In this document: positions 1 through 7,873 of the stretch, in pieces
How the letters are laid out: the number at the start of each line of letters is the position of its first letter
How positions within the stretch are numbered: position 1 is the first letter of the stretch
Assembly: GCA_036231525.1 (NCBI GenBank)
Contig: JAZAGZ010000087.1
Coordinates: 1 to 19,534, forward strand
Direction: 5' to 3'
Length of the DNA: 19,534 bases
Origin: UBA6522 sp036231525
GTDB lineage: Bacteria; Pseudomonadota; Gammaproteobacteria; Steroidobacterales; Rariloculaceae
The notes under the pieces: generated by a model
Databases searched by the model: none
Seen by the model: the letters and a program-made list of their open reading frames with translations, nothing else
Told to the model about the DNA's origin: nothing
Made by a program: the position numbers and the translations under genes

Positions 1-545
1 TGGCCTAATGCCTCTAAACTATTGTTTTCACATAAAAATATTAGTGGTAATTTTTCTAGCGCAGCGATATTAATCGACTCGTGATACGAGCCCTCCTCTA
101 ATGCACCGTCACCAAAAAGACACACGCTGACACGATCCGAACCGAGGCGGTTCATTCCGAATGCTGCCCCCGTGGCTAGAGGGGTGCAGCCACCAACAGC
201 CGATGACGTTGTCGGAAAACCCAGTTCTGTTGACGCTAGATGCAGTGTCCCGCCTCGTCCACCACAGTAACCTGTGGACTTGCCGAGAATTTCTGCCAGC
301 ATGAGCGCTGGATCGGCGCCACGAGCAAGCAGATGGCCGTGATTGCGATGAGTGGTAAAACACAAATCGCCTGTTTCAAGCAGATCAATGGCCGCCACAC
401 CAGTGATTTCCTGACCGACGTACACATGAAAATGCCCAACGTCAATTTTACCCGCCAACTTCACGAGCATTTCTTCAAAGCGCCGGATAGCTAGTGCTTT
501 TTCCAGCAACCCTAGCAGTACTTTAGTCGACAGAGTCGGTAGCAA
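1..545 (-). CDS. Thiamine-diphosphate-dependent dehydrogenase E1 component, alpha subunit (partial; C-terminus beyond left edge)
   Basis: This is the N-terminal ~181 residues of an E1-alpha subunit of the pyruvate/acetoin/branched-chain 2-oxoacid dehydrogenase type, which decarboxylates a 2-oxo acid or acetoin using thiamine diphosphate. Visible are an IRRFEEML helix near residue 20, THRNHGHLLARG around 65-75, the GGRGGTLHL stretch near 96, and the classical ThDP/Mg motif from GDG (145-147) to ENN (173-175). After ENN the usual aromatic residue is absent (SLEAL follows). No in-frame ATG lies ahead of the conserved region. The best start is a TTG at 545, preceded by AGAGGA nine bases upstream. 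The gene begins 40 bp after hyuB stops, so it belongs to the same operon, and an E1-beta gene would be expected just outside the window. The family is secure, but the substrate cannot be told from this fragment. Confidence 0.9.
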   Translation of the reverse strand, partial: MLPTLSTKVLLGLLEKALAIRRFEEMLVKLAGKIDVGHFHVYVGQEITGVAAIDLLETGDLCFTTHRNHGHLLARGADPALMLAEILGKSTGYCGGRGGTLHLASTELGFPTTSSAVGGCTPLATGAAFGMNRLGSDRVSVCLFGDGALEEGSYHESINIAALEKLPLIFLCENNSLEALG

Positions 546-585
546 TTTGATGAGTCCTCTACCGCAGATTCATTAGTGCAGAAAG

Positions 586-2328
586 TTATTGGCGCAGCGC
601 TTGTGTCTGTTCCCAATCGATGGACCTCGTCTCCAAATCTATGACGACGCGATACGTTTCACGAGCCATCTCTACGGTAATGTACTCATTAACCACATCG
701 GTCAACACCTTTTCGGGATCTCTTTCTGCAGGATCACCGACTCCACCCCCTCCACCGCTCAACTTACCCAGGATCTCGTCAGTCTTTACTTCAACCATCC
801 GGTGGGTACGAGCCGGGGTGACTTCCTCACCATGCCTCACATACATCTTACAGAGCGGGCCCGGTTCCCCGCCAGCGGCGCCGGGAGGTTGGGTCAGATC
901 ACCATCCGAACTACCAGTAGCAACACTCACATCACTACCACGATTTTCTACCTCCCAGAGCATTCCTGACCCACCACGCCATCGGCCAGCCCCAGACAAA
1001 TCCGGTACGCAATGGTAGCGAACCGTCCGCCACGGGTATCGAGTCTCAACTTCTTCGACGCTACCTCGCTGAATCGAGCCCAGACCTGACATACCCATAG
1101 CTCCTTCTGCACCATCAAACCCCCACACAGCCCCTGATCCTCCATCAGCATCAGTGGTCGTCTGTACATACCGTTCTTCAGTACGCGGGTCTGTTCCTGC
1201 TAAATAATGGCCTCGACGCCGACCCCAAGAAGCAATGGCTTTCTCAGGCATAGCTTTCGACAGCGCTGACACCGTAGCCTCGAGCACTTGTGTCCCCACA
1301 TTCACAGGAGATCCTCCAACCGTTGCAGGGTACTGCGCGTTACATACACTACCTTCAGGGGCGATGAGGGTGATCGGGCGCATGCTCCCCGCATTATGGA
1401 ATGGGGCTAATGCAGGATCAAAAAATAGAAAACTTCCCGCAACAGCTCTGCTGTAAGTCGATGCATAGACGCAATTGACAAAGCCCTTACGCTGCTTGTC
1501 AGACTTTGAAAAATCCAGAATCAGCTCATCGCCCTTAATTGTCGCCTCACACCGCACCCACACCTGCTCATCTAATGTTGTTCCATCATCGTCAGTGGCC
1601 GATTCACCATAAAAGGTGCCGTCAGGAATCTTTGAGATCACGTCCCTAACACTTCGCTCCATTCGGTCCTGCATCTCATCGACGCAATCCAAAACAACGT
1701 CTCGGCCGTACTTCTCCAACATTGCCAGTATGCGGTTCTCACAAACCTGCAACGCGGCCATGAGAGCGTAATTATCGATTCTCACTCCCTCGGGCCAACG
1801 CACATTATTCCAAAGGAGTTCAAATATATCCGCTCGTTCCTTACCCCTATCGAAGCATTTAATTGGCGGGATAATCAGCCCTTCGGCATGGATATCATAT
1901 CCGTTGGGAAAGTACCCTCCAGGGAAAGAACCTCCAGTATCCATCTGGTGTCCGCGAGTCAAGGCAACAAAGATAAGCTCTCCCTCATGAAAAATCGGGC
2001 GGAAAAATCCCCAATCAGGAAGATGGTTACACTGTCCGTGATAGGGGTCATTAGTGACGATGACATCACCGGGGTGAAGATCATCACCAAACTTGTCGAG
2101 AATGTATTCCACCGAGAAATGTTGCGACAAGAACATCGAAGTTGGCCCTTCCGGCACTGCGATCGTCCGAGCGCGAGCATCCCAAATGCCCGCAGCCATA
2201 TCATGCAACTGTGCAAGTAAGTAATTCTGAGCGGTTCTGTCGATCACATGCCTCATCTCCTTGGCGATACTCTGAAAAGCATGCCAAGTGGTAGATAACG
2301 TGATCGGATCAATATTTCGAGCGCTCAC
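586..2328 (-). CDS. hyuB: HyuB-type subunit of ATP-dependent hydantoinase / 5-oxoprolinase / caprolactamase family
   Basis: A 580-residue protein of the hydantoinase B/oxoprolinase family, normally the catalytic partner of HyuA in ATP-dependent opening of a cyclic amide such as N-methylhydantoin, 5-oxoproline or caprolactam. Relatives carboxylate ketones (acetophenone, acetone). Family landmarks are NDPYHGQCNHLPD (93-105), RGHQMDTGG (125-133) and a glycine-rich GGGGGVGDPAERDP block near the C-terminus. The length fits the usual 500-600 residues. The start is a GTG with AAAAGGA seven bases upstream. It begins 14 bp after hyuA stops, so the two subunits are surely co-transcribed. The neighbouring amidohydrolase on the divergent operon favours a cyclic amide or ureide over a ketone, but sequence alone does not settle the substrate. 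Confidence 0.93.
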   Translation of the reverse strand: MSARNIDPITLSTTWHAFQSIAKEMRHVIDRTAQNYLLAQLHDMAAGIWDARARTIAVPEGPTSMFLSQHFSVEYILDKFGDDLHPGDVIVTNDPYHGQCNHLPDWGFFRPIFHEGELIFVALTRGHQMDTGGSFPGGYFPNGYDIHAEGLIIPPIKCFDRGKERADIFELLWNNVRWPEGVRIDNYALMAALQVCENRILAMLEKYGRDVVLDCVDEMQDRMERSVRDVISKIPDGTFYGESATDDDGTTLDEQVWVRCEATIKGDELILDFSKSDKQRKGFVNCVYASTYSRAVAGSFLFFDPALAPFHNAGSMRPITLIAPEGSVCNAQYPATVGGSPVNVGTQVLEATVSALSKAMPEKAIASWGRRRGHYLAGTDPRTEERYVQTTTDADGGSGAVWGFDGAEGAMGMSGLGSIQRGSVEEVETRYPWRTVRYHCVPDLSGAGRWRGGSGMLWEVENRGSDVSVATGSSDGDLTQPPGAAGGEPGPLCKMYVRHGEEVTPARTHRMVEVKTDEILGKLSGGGGGVGDPAERDPEKVLTDVVNEYITVEMARETYRVVIDLETRSIDWEQTQALRQ

Positions 2329-2342
2329 CTTTACGTCCTTTT

Positions 2343-4424
2343 CTAAGTCTTTGAGTTTGAGAATTTTTGTGTCAGCAGATAATTTCGCCGATGATCAACA
2401 GTACAAGAAAACCTGGGTGGAATGACTACGGTCGTCGTAGTCTCCTCAATAATAGCTGGACCGACAATCTGGTTACCCGCTGATAGCTTTTGGCCATCAT
2501 AAATTGGTGTATCTACCTGTTTGCCGCCGAACCAGCATTGGCGCTGACGCTTCAAAGCCATCGATGCATCCGGACCACCTTCTGCAACACTACTCAAATT
2601 GAAGGGAGCTTTAGGCGCTGTTGCGCGGACGCGAAAGTTTAGAAATTCGACACCTTTCCATCGCATGTTGAAGGTATAGAGTCCCTCATGACGTTGGTGG
2701 AAATTCTCTACCACCGCCTCTAGATCCTTCGTTGTAAGAGACCCACTAGGAACATCAACTTCAACCTCATGAAATTGCCCAATATAGCGAAGCTCTGCCG
2801 TGCGTGAATAGACACCATCCTTGGCCGCAACCTGCAACTCCGCAAAGCCTCCACTCGCTTCGCTCTCCATCTCTCTATACAACTGGCGAACGATATCTAA
2901 ATCAATGTCTTCGGCCCGCATGATGTGAGAGCGGGCGTAGTTTCGCCCGATATCCATAGCGAACATACCAAAGGCTGAGTAAGTCGCTGCAACTGAGGGA
3001 ATTACAACATTAGGAACAGCGAGCTGCTCAGCAATGAAGGGAACGTGGACCGGACCGGCGCCGCCACCTGCCACGATTGCCATATCGCGCAGATCATAAC
3101 CTCGCCGAGTCGAGACTTCCGTAATTTGATCGGCCATGAAGGCAGCCACCGTAGTCAAAATCGCCTGTGCTGCCTCAGGAGTCGACATGCCTAGTGGTTC
3201 TGCGATCCGTGTCGCCACCGCCTCCTCGGCACGCTCTGCATTAAGCGGAATCTCGCCTCCTAAGAAAAAATCTGCGGGCACGTAACCCAGAACCAAATCA
3301 GCGTCAGTCACCGTTGGTTCGACCCCACCTTTGTCATAACAGGCCGGACCAGGCTCACTGCCTGCCGACTGAGGACCAACACGAAGTAATCCCAGCGAAT
3401 CAATCCACGCAATAGATCCACCGCCAGCTCCTGCGGTGTGCACATCAACCATCTTGATAGCAACACGCTCATCCTGCACCCAAGCATCGCTTGTCGTCGG
3501 AACCTCCCCCTTCTGGATGTGCCCAATATCAATAGAAGTTCCACCCATATCGAAAGAAATTAAATTATCAAACCCCGCTTCTTGTCCCAGGCTTCTTGCG
3601 CCTGTGGGTGCAGCAGCTGGACCTGAATTAATGAGATACACCACACGCGGGATACAGTAGTCGATGGTCTCTACGAGTCCGTCCGAAAGCATGAGCAATA
3701 ACTTACCTTTGAAACCAGCCTCATTGATCCGAGTCTCCAAGGTTCTTAAATACTGCTTTACCGCAGGACCAATGTAAGCTGATACCGCGGCCGTTGAGAA
3801 TCTCTCCCACTCTCGCCAGACTGGAAGAATCTCATGCGAGGTGGCTACGTAAACATCGTCAAGTATTTCTTGCGCAATCTCAGCAGCTCGCTTCTCGTGG
3901 TCAGAATTTGCATAAGAATGAAGGAAGCACACTACCAGTGATTCCACTCCTTCGTCCTTTAAACGCAGCACCGCTGCCTTGACATCTGCCTCGTTGAGTT
4001 CGGTATGCACTTCTCCATTGAAAAGCACACGTTCTTCAGCCTCTGTGCGTAGAAAGCGCGGTATTAGTGGGTCATAAGGAGGCACGAAAACGTTATACAT
4101 GGATTCACGCACATTCTTATAGCCACGACGTATCTCCAAAACATCGCGAAAACCTTTGGTCGTAATCATTCCAGTCTTAGCGCCATTCTGGTTAATAAGC
4201 GTATTTGTAGCGAGAGTCGTGCCATGTATTAATAGCTCAACATCTCCCAAAAATTCCTCCAAAGGCTGTTGATAAGCTGTTGCAGCTTTCTCAACCGCAT
4301 TCATGAAACCTACCGAAGGATCAGGATAGGTTGTAGGTGCCTTGAACTGATGGAGATTCCCGTCGGAATCCAAAACCAGGCAGTCAGTAAAAGTCCCGCC
4401 GACATCGATACAGATCCTAGACAA
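2343..4424 (-). CDS. hyuA: HyuA-type subunit of ATP-dependent hydantoinase / 5-oxoprolinase / caprolactamase family
   Basis: A 693-residue protein of the hydantoinase A/oxoprolinase family, the ATP-binding subunit that phosphorylates the cyclic amide (or ketone enol) with its HyuB partner. It has the two ASKHA-type phosphate motifs: IDVGGTFTD at 6-14 and SFDMGGTSIDIG at 290-301. Also typical are HGTTLATNTLI (67-77), the glycine-rich AGAGGGSIAWID (331-342), VGPQSAGSEPGPACY (349-363) and, further on, VAGGGAGPVHVPF. The length is normal for the family. The start is a TTG at 4424 with GAGAGG nine bases upstream. It is the first gene of the minus-strand operon, divergent from the hydrolase gene, and shares the 4425-4576 control region that contains a likely GntR operator. 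The exact substrate is unknown. Confidence 0.93.
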   Translation of the reverse strand: MSRICIDVGGTFTDCLVLDSDGNLHQFKAPTTYPDPSVGFMNAVEKAATAYQQPLEEFLGDVELLIHGTTLATNTLINQNGAKTGMITTKGFRDVLEIRRGYKNVRESMYNVFVPPYDPLIPRFLRTEAEERVLFNGEVHTELNEADVKAAVLRLKDEGVESLVVCFLHSYANSDHEKRAAEIAQEILDDVYVATSHEILPVWREWERFSTAAVSAYIGPAVKQYLRTLETRINEAGFKGKLLLMLSDGLVETIDYCIPRVVYLINSGPAAAPTGARSLGQEAGFDNLISFDMGGTSIDIGHIQKGEVPTTSDAWVQDERVAIKMVDVHTAGAGGGSIAWIDSLGLLRVGPQSAGSEPGPACYDKGGVEPTVTDADLVLGYVPADFFLGGEIPLNAERAEEAVATRIAEPLGMSTPEAAQAILTTVAAFMADQITEVSTRRGYDLRDMAIVAGGGAGPVHVPFIAEQLAVPNVVIPSVAATYSAFGMFAMDIGRNYARSHIMRAEDIDLDIVRQLYREMESEASGGFAELQVAAKDGVYSRTAELRYIGQFHEVEVDVPSGSLTTKDLEAVVENFHQRHEGLYTFNMRWKGVEFLNFRVRATAPKAPFNLSSVAEGGPDASMALKRQRQCWFGGKQVDTPIYDGQKLSAGNQIVGPAIIEETTTTVVIPPRFSCTVDHRRNYLLTQKFSNSKT

Positions 4425-4576
4425 GATCTCTTACCTCTCTGATTAATCGGCGGTACACCACCGAACTCTATTCCACGTGTACAGACAACTCTACGTGTTT
4501 TCTTATCGCACCAAGGATTGTATCCTATATAAGAGTATTGTATACAATCTTGGAATCCAGAAAATTAAGGAAGAAG
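4425..4576. promoter_or_regulatory. Divergent control region between hyuA operon and the seven-gene plus-strand operon
   Basis: This stretch separates hyuA (minus) from the first gene of the plus operon, so promoters for both should lie here. On the plus strand TATATA at 4526-4531 could serve as a -10, with only a poor -35 (TTATCG, 4503-4508). That would place transcription start near 4538, inside the 12-bp palindrome. There is also an inverted GTACAC/GTGTAC pair at 4453-4458 and 4477-4482. I could not pick a convincing minus-strand promoter. TACAAT read on the minus strand near 4517-4522 is -10-like, but its best -35 would be 19 bp away. Confidence 0.5.
4517..4548. promoter_or_regulatory. 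Likely GntR-family operator: perfect palindrome plus upstream half-site
   Basis: ATTGTATACAAT at 4537-4548 is a perfect 12-bp palindrome. The same left arm, ATTGTAT, recurs at 4517-4523, exactly 20 bp (about two helical turns) upstream. FCD-type GntR regulators typically bind palindromes with TNGTNNNACNA-like symmetry, and such a regulator is encoded in the downstream operon at 7870-8538. The site overlaps the predicted transcription start of the plus operon, which suits repression, and could also affect the divergent hyuA promoter. The pairing of this site with this regulator is inference. Confidence 0.6.
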
Positions 4577-5509
4577 ATTATCAAAGAAGAGCGCGTCTCG
4601 TTCTTTAGCGAAGGTGACCGAATCGCGGGAATCCTCCGTCTACCAGACAGTGGAGCGGCTCCACCGTGGCCAGCCATTGTTCAGGGTCCCGGATGGTTGG
4701 GTCTAAAGGACGCCAAACTGTACCTCAGATATCACTCGGCTCTTACTGAGGCAGGCTTTGCTGTTCTGATTTTCGACTACCGAGGCTTTGGTGAGTCTGA
4801 GGGGCGAACAGATCTTTTGCGACCACACGATCAACTTGAAGATATGATCAACGCCGTGTCGTATCTCACCACGCGTGACGATGTCGATGCTGACAACATT
4901 GGTGCCTTTGGCTCGGGCGGAACTGGTGGTGGTAATGCGCTAGTGTTGGCAGCGCAAGACCCTCGTGTCAGTTGTGCTGTATCACAGGTTCCAGTAGCCG
5001 ATGGAAGGGACTGGTTGCATCGAATGCGACGAGAGCATGAGTGGCTGGAGTTTCTTGAACGCATCGAAGCAGATCGGGCGCGTCGCGTACTTACGGGAAA
5101 AGGTGAGTTAGTCCACCCACGCCAAGAAATCATGGTGCCAACACCAGAACGAAAAAAAACGAACATTAAAAAGGACGTTGACTCAAAGATCCAAGAGGAG
5201 GTCCTCCTGCGTAGCGCTGAATATATACTAGATTACAAACCAATAGAGTTGGTTAAAAAAATCTCTCCGCGCGCAGTAATGATCATTGGTGTAGAAAATG
5301 ACGCCACCACGCCGACCGATCATGCGATTGCTCTCTATGAGGCAGCGGGTCAGCCAAAAAAGCTGATCATGCAAAGACACACGACGCACTACGCAGCCTA
5401 TGAAAAATACGGTGACACAGTCACGCCTGAAATTGTTGATTGGTTCCGCAAACACATGACCCGCGGTAACTTGGATATCCGTCAAGAGGAGAAAACGAAT
5501 GAAAGTTGA
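4538..5509 (+). CDS. Alpha/beta hydrolase (dienelactone-hydrolase/peptidase S15-like) with unusual nucleophile elbow
   Basis: An alpha/beta-hydrolase fold enzyme of up to 323 residues, first gene of the plus-strand operon. Counting from 4538, it shows FDYRGFGESEG (79-89), a glycine-rich elbow at the end of strand 5 (IGAFGSGGTGGGNA, 121-134), a probable acid in GVENDATTP (D255) and a probable catalytic histidine at 284 in TTHYAAYE. The elbow does not contain a clear GxSxG: the nucleophile would have to be Thr129 (GGTGG) or an atypically placed Ser126. The only conventional start codons are TTG at 4538, inside the operator palindrome, and TTG at 4550, which has no ribosome site. AAGGA at 4567-4571 instead points to ATT (4577) or ATC (4580). 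It overlaps the next gene by 11 bp. Substrate unknown; an ester, lactone or amide in the same pathway is plausible. Confidence 0.85.
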   Translation: MYTILESRKLRKKIIKEERVSFFSEGDRIAGILRLPDSGAAPPWPAIVQGPGWLGLKDAKLYLRYHSALTEAGFAVLIFDYRGFGESEGRTDLLRPHDQLEDMINAVSYLTTRDDVDADNIGAFGSGGTGGGNALVLAAQDPRVSCAVSQVPVADGRDWLHRMRREHEWLEFLERIEADRARRVLTGKGELVHPRQEIMVPTPERKKTNIKKDVDSKIQEEVLLRSAEYILDYKPIELVKKISPRAVMIIGVENDATTPTDHAIALYEAAGQPKKLIMQRHTTHYAAYEKYGDTVTPEIVDWFRKHMTRGNLDIRQEEKTNES

Positions 5510-6872
5510 TGTTGCAATAACAGGTGGGCGGGTTTTCTCGGCCAGTGGCGGTAAAGATCTCGATGTCTTAATCAGCGGCGAAAAAATTACTGCTGTCGTA
5601 GAACCGAATTCCGAAGGAATAGAGGCAACAAAAACCATAGATGCTACTGGCCTCTGGGTACTCCCTGGCATGGTGGATCCACATGTTCATACTCGCGAGC
5701 CCGGACACACTCACAAGGAAGACATCTGGACGTGTAGCCAGGCTTCAGCCGCTGGGGGTGTTACGACTATTTTTGGAATGCCTAACCTAAAGCCGGCTAC
5801 GCTAACGCACAAAGACCTTGTAGATGTCCTAGAACTTTATGCTGAAAAGTGCTTGGTTGACTACAACCATAACCCCGTACCGACATTAGGGGAGACCGAT
5901 GCAATGGCGGAGACCGGTATCGCGGCATACAAGGTATACCAAGTCATCGATACCGGACGCGACTATCCCCATCCCTCTGGTACAGGTATCACTGACTCTG
6001 GCCATTTATTACAGATGTTCGAAGCCGTTTCGACAACTGGCAAGCGATTTATGGTTCATCCTCACAATCAGGGAGTATGTGATCGGGTCGAACAAAGCTT
6101 CCACAACCGTGGAGACCGCAGCGTCGAAGCCTATGCGAAGACGCTGGCAACACACGATGGACTCATTTGGGATCTTGCGACAGCGGAACTCATACGTATG
6201 TCTGAAGCAACTAACTGCCCGTTACATCTTGTCCATGTGCAAACCTCTCGTGGCGTGGAAATGATTCGACAGGCGAAAGAACGGGGGATTGATGTCACAG
6301 GTGAGGTAAATCACTGGGCATTATTCCTAGGTAGCTGGGACATCGTTACTGAGCTCGGCCCTTATGCTCTCTCTTACTGGGTGCCAGATCACCACCGGGA
6401 AGCTATTGTCAAAGGCTTACAGGACGGCATTATTGATATGGTGAATTCTGATCATGCACCACATACCCGCGAAGAAAAGGAGGTTGGGTGGACCGACATG
6501 TGGGCATGTCATACAGGCACACCAGGAATCCAATTCCAATATCCATTGATGATTGATGCCGTACATCGGGGTGAATTCACCATGGAACAAACCATTGAGC
6601 TTTGCTGTGAAGCACCCGCACGAGTTTTTAAACTTGACTCGAAGAAAGGCTCAATATCAGCCGACCGTGATGCCGATATCGTATTGGTAGATCCAAATAA
6701 AGAATGGACTATCACAGATGACATTGTGTTATCGAAGATCGGTTGGACCCCTTATAACGGACGAAAGTGTCGTGGGCAGGTACTGCGTACGCTGGTACGA
6801 GGCACTGATGTCTATCTCGACGGAAAAGTCGTAGGCACCCCTGGGCATGGAAAACACGCTACTCCAGATTAG
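5499..6872 (+). CDS. Dihydroorotase/hydantoinase/allantoinase-family cyclic amidohydrolase
   Basis: A 457-residue metal-dependent amidohydrolase that should hydrolyse a cyclic amide or ureide ring. Metal-site residues typical of a binuclear cyclic amidohydrolase are all visible: H62 and H64 in DPHVHTREPG, the lysine to be carboxylated (K145 in AAYKVY), H187/H189 in MVHPHN, H246 in LHLVHVQT and D318 in NSDHAPHTREEK. The first and last of these resemble the two dihydroorotase signature patterns. AAGGVTT (85-90 region) is typical too. The ATG start has AGAGGAG seven bases upstream and overlaps the preceding gene by 11 bp, indicating translational coupling. Its place beside an LLM oxidoreductase, and opposite an ATP-dependent hydantoinase, points to a catabolic hydantoinase-like role rather than pyrimidine synthesis. 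Family call is firm; substrate is unknown. Confidence 0.92.
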   Translation: MKVDVAITGGRVFSASGGKDLDVLISGEKITAVVEPNSEGIEATKTIDATGLWVLPGMVDPHVHTREPGHTHKEDIWTCSQASAAGGVTTIFGMPNLKPATLTHKDLVDVLELYAEKCLVDYNHNPVPTLGETDAMAETGIAAYKVYQVIDTGRDYPHPSGTGITDSGHLLQMFEAVSTTGKRFMVHPHNQGVCDRVEQSFHNRGDRSVEAYAKTLATHDGLIWDLATAELIRMSEATNCPLHLVHVQTSRGVEMIRQAKERGIDVTGEVNHWALFLGSWDIVTELGPYALSYWVPDHHREAIVKGLQDGIIDMVNSDHAPHTREEKEVGWTDMWACHTGTPGIQFQYPLMIDAVHRGEFTMEQTIELCCEAPARVFKLDSKKGSISADRDADIVLVDPNKEWTITDDIVLSKIGWTPYNGRKCRGQVLRTLVRGTDVYLDGKVVGTPGHGKHATPD

Positions 6873-6883
6873 GAAAAACAATT

Positions 6884-7873
6884 GTGGCAAACAAAATGAA
6901 ATTTGGACTGCTTCTCCCTCACTTTGGGGAGTATGCATCAAGCACACGCCTCATTAGAGGTGCTCAGCTAGCAGAAGATCTTGGTTTTGATTCTATATGG
7001 GTCAGGGATCACCTGGTATTTGAGCCCCACTCAGAAATGGAGAAAGCCGTACCGGTATTTTATGAGGCACTCGCCACACTAACAGCCGTGGGCGCGGTTA
7101 CCAACCATATTGAGCTAGGTACGGGATCACTCATTCCGTTTCGCCATCCTCTGAATACCGCTTTAGCCCTTGCAACAATTAGCAATATTGTGGGACCACG
7201 CCTCATTATAGGTTTTGGCGCCGGTACGTTTGATCATGAGTTTGAAGCGATCGATATGGCAGGAATTCCTCGTCCAGAATTAGTCGAATCAAACGCTAAT
7301 ATTTTTAAGCGTATCTTTAATGAAAATAATGTTTCGTACAAAGATGATTATTACCAGTTTGAAAATATTTCCATCGAGCCAAAACCACTTGGACCAGTCC
7401 CGTTTTGGTATTGCGGCGGCACCCCAAGATCTGCCCGTTTAGCGGTAAAATATGCGGATGGCTGGATGCCGGGCCGCATCACGCTCGCAACAATCGAAAA
7501 GCGCGTTGAGGTAATGACCAAGCTCTCATCGGAGGCTGGCCGATCACTTCCGACCGTTGGTGTTATCCCACCAACATCTATCGCAAAATCACGTGAAGAA
7601 GCATTTGATGGACTCAACGTCGACGGTTTACTCAAGTGGGCAAATGACCGAGGAAAGTGGTGGGTAAAACCACCTTCAGGGCGTTTCGAAACAGCTGAAG
7701 ATATTGAAGGCTCACTCATCGCAGGCTCACCTTCTGAGGTTGTTGAGCAAACGAAAAAATTTGAAAAAGTTGGAGTTGAACACTTAGTTTTCGATCTACG
7801 CCTTCGTTTTGACCGCTGGTTTGAATCCATAGAACTGCTAGGAACACAGGTGCTGCCACACCTCCGTGAGTGA
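6884..7873 (+). CDS. LLM-class (luciferase-like) flavin- or F420-dependent oxidoreductase
   Basis: A 329-residue bacterial-luciferase-like TIM barrel. Features are FGLLLPHFGEY at the first strand (7-17), AEDLGFDSIWVRDHL (30-44), the IELGTGSLIPFRHP strand (76-89), PRLIIGFGAGTFDHEF (105-120), PFWYCGGTPRSARLA (173-187) and ADGWMPG (191-197). This pattern is shared by F420-dependent reductases and FMNH2-dependent monooxygenases such as the uracil-opening RutA type, and sequence reading alone does not decide the cofactor. Start is GTG at 6884 with TAGGA about nine bases upstream, formed partly by the stop codon of the amidohydrolase. The end overlaps the GntR gene by four bases. With fgd in the same operon, F420H2 is an attractive electron donor; an FMN reductase encoded at 12927 is the alternative supply route. 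Confidence 0.9.
   Translation: MANKMKFGLLLPHFGEYASSTRLIRGAQLAEDLGFDSIWVRDHLVFEPHSEMEKAVPVFYEALATLTAVGAVTNHIELGTGSLIPFRHPLNTALALATISNIVGPRLIIGFGAGTFDHEFEAIDMAGIPRPELVESNANIFKRIFNENNVSYKDDYYQFENISIEPKPLGPVPFWYCGGTPRSARLAVKYADGWMPGRITLATIEKRVEVMTKLSSEAGRSLPTVGVIPPTSIAKSREEAFDGLNVDGLLKWANDRGKWWVKPPSGRFETAEDIEGSLIAGSPSEVVEQTKKFEKVGVEHLVFDLRLRFDRWFESIELLGTQVLPHLRE

Noticed and set aside
589..1018. Open plus-strand frames opposite hyuB (also at 1888-2220)
   Set aside because: They are antisense to the well-conserved hyuB, have no recognisable motifs or ribosome sites, and read as low-complexity shadow sequence.
4474..4479. CACGTG palindrome in the divergent control region
   Set aside because: A six-base palindrome is expected by chance and no matching bacterial regulator is evident.
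5930..5945. GGTATACC palindrome resembling a GntR operator
   Set aside because: It lies inside the amidohydrolase coding sequence at the conserved carboxylated-lysine motif, so codon constraint explains it.
5499..6872. Calling the amidohydrolase pyrC (biosynthetic dihydroorotase)
   Set aside because: Motifs fit the whole cyclic amidohydrolase family, and the neighbours are catabolic and redox genes rather than pyrimidine synthesis genes.
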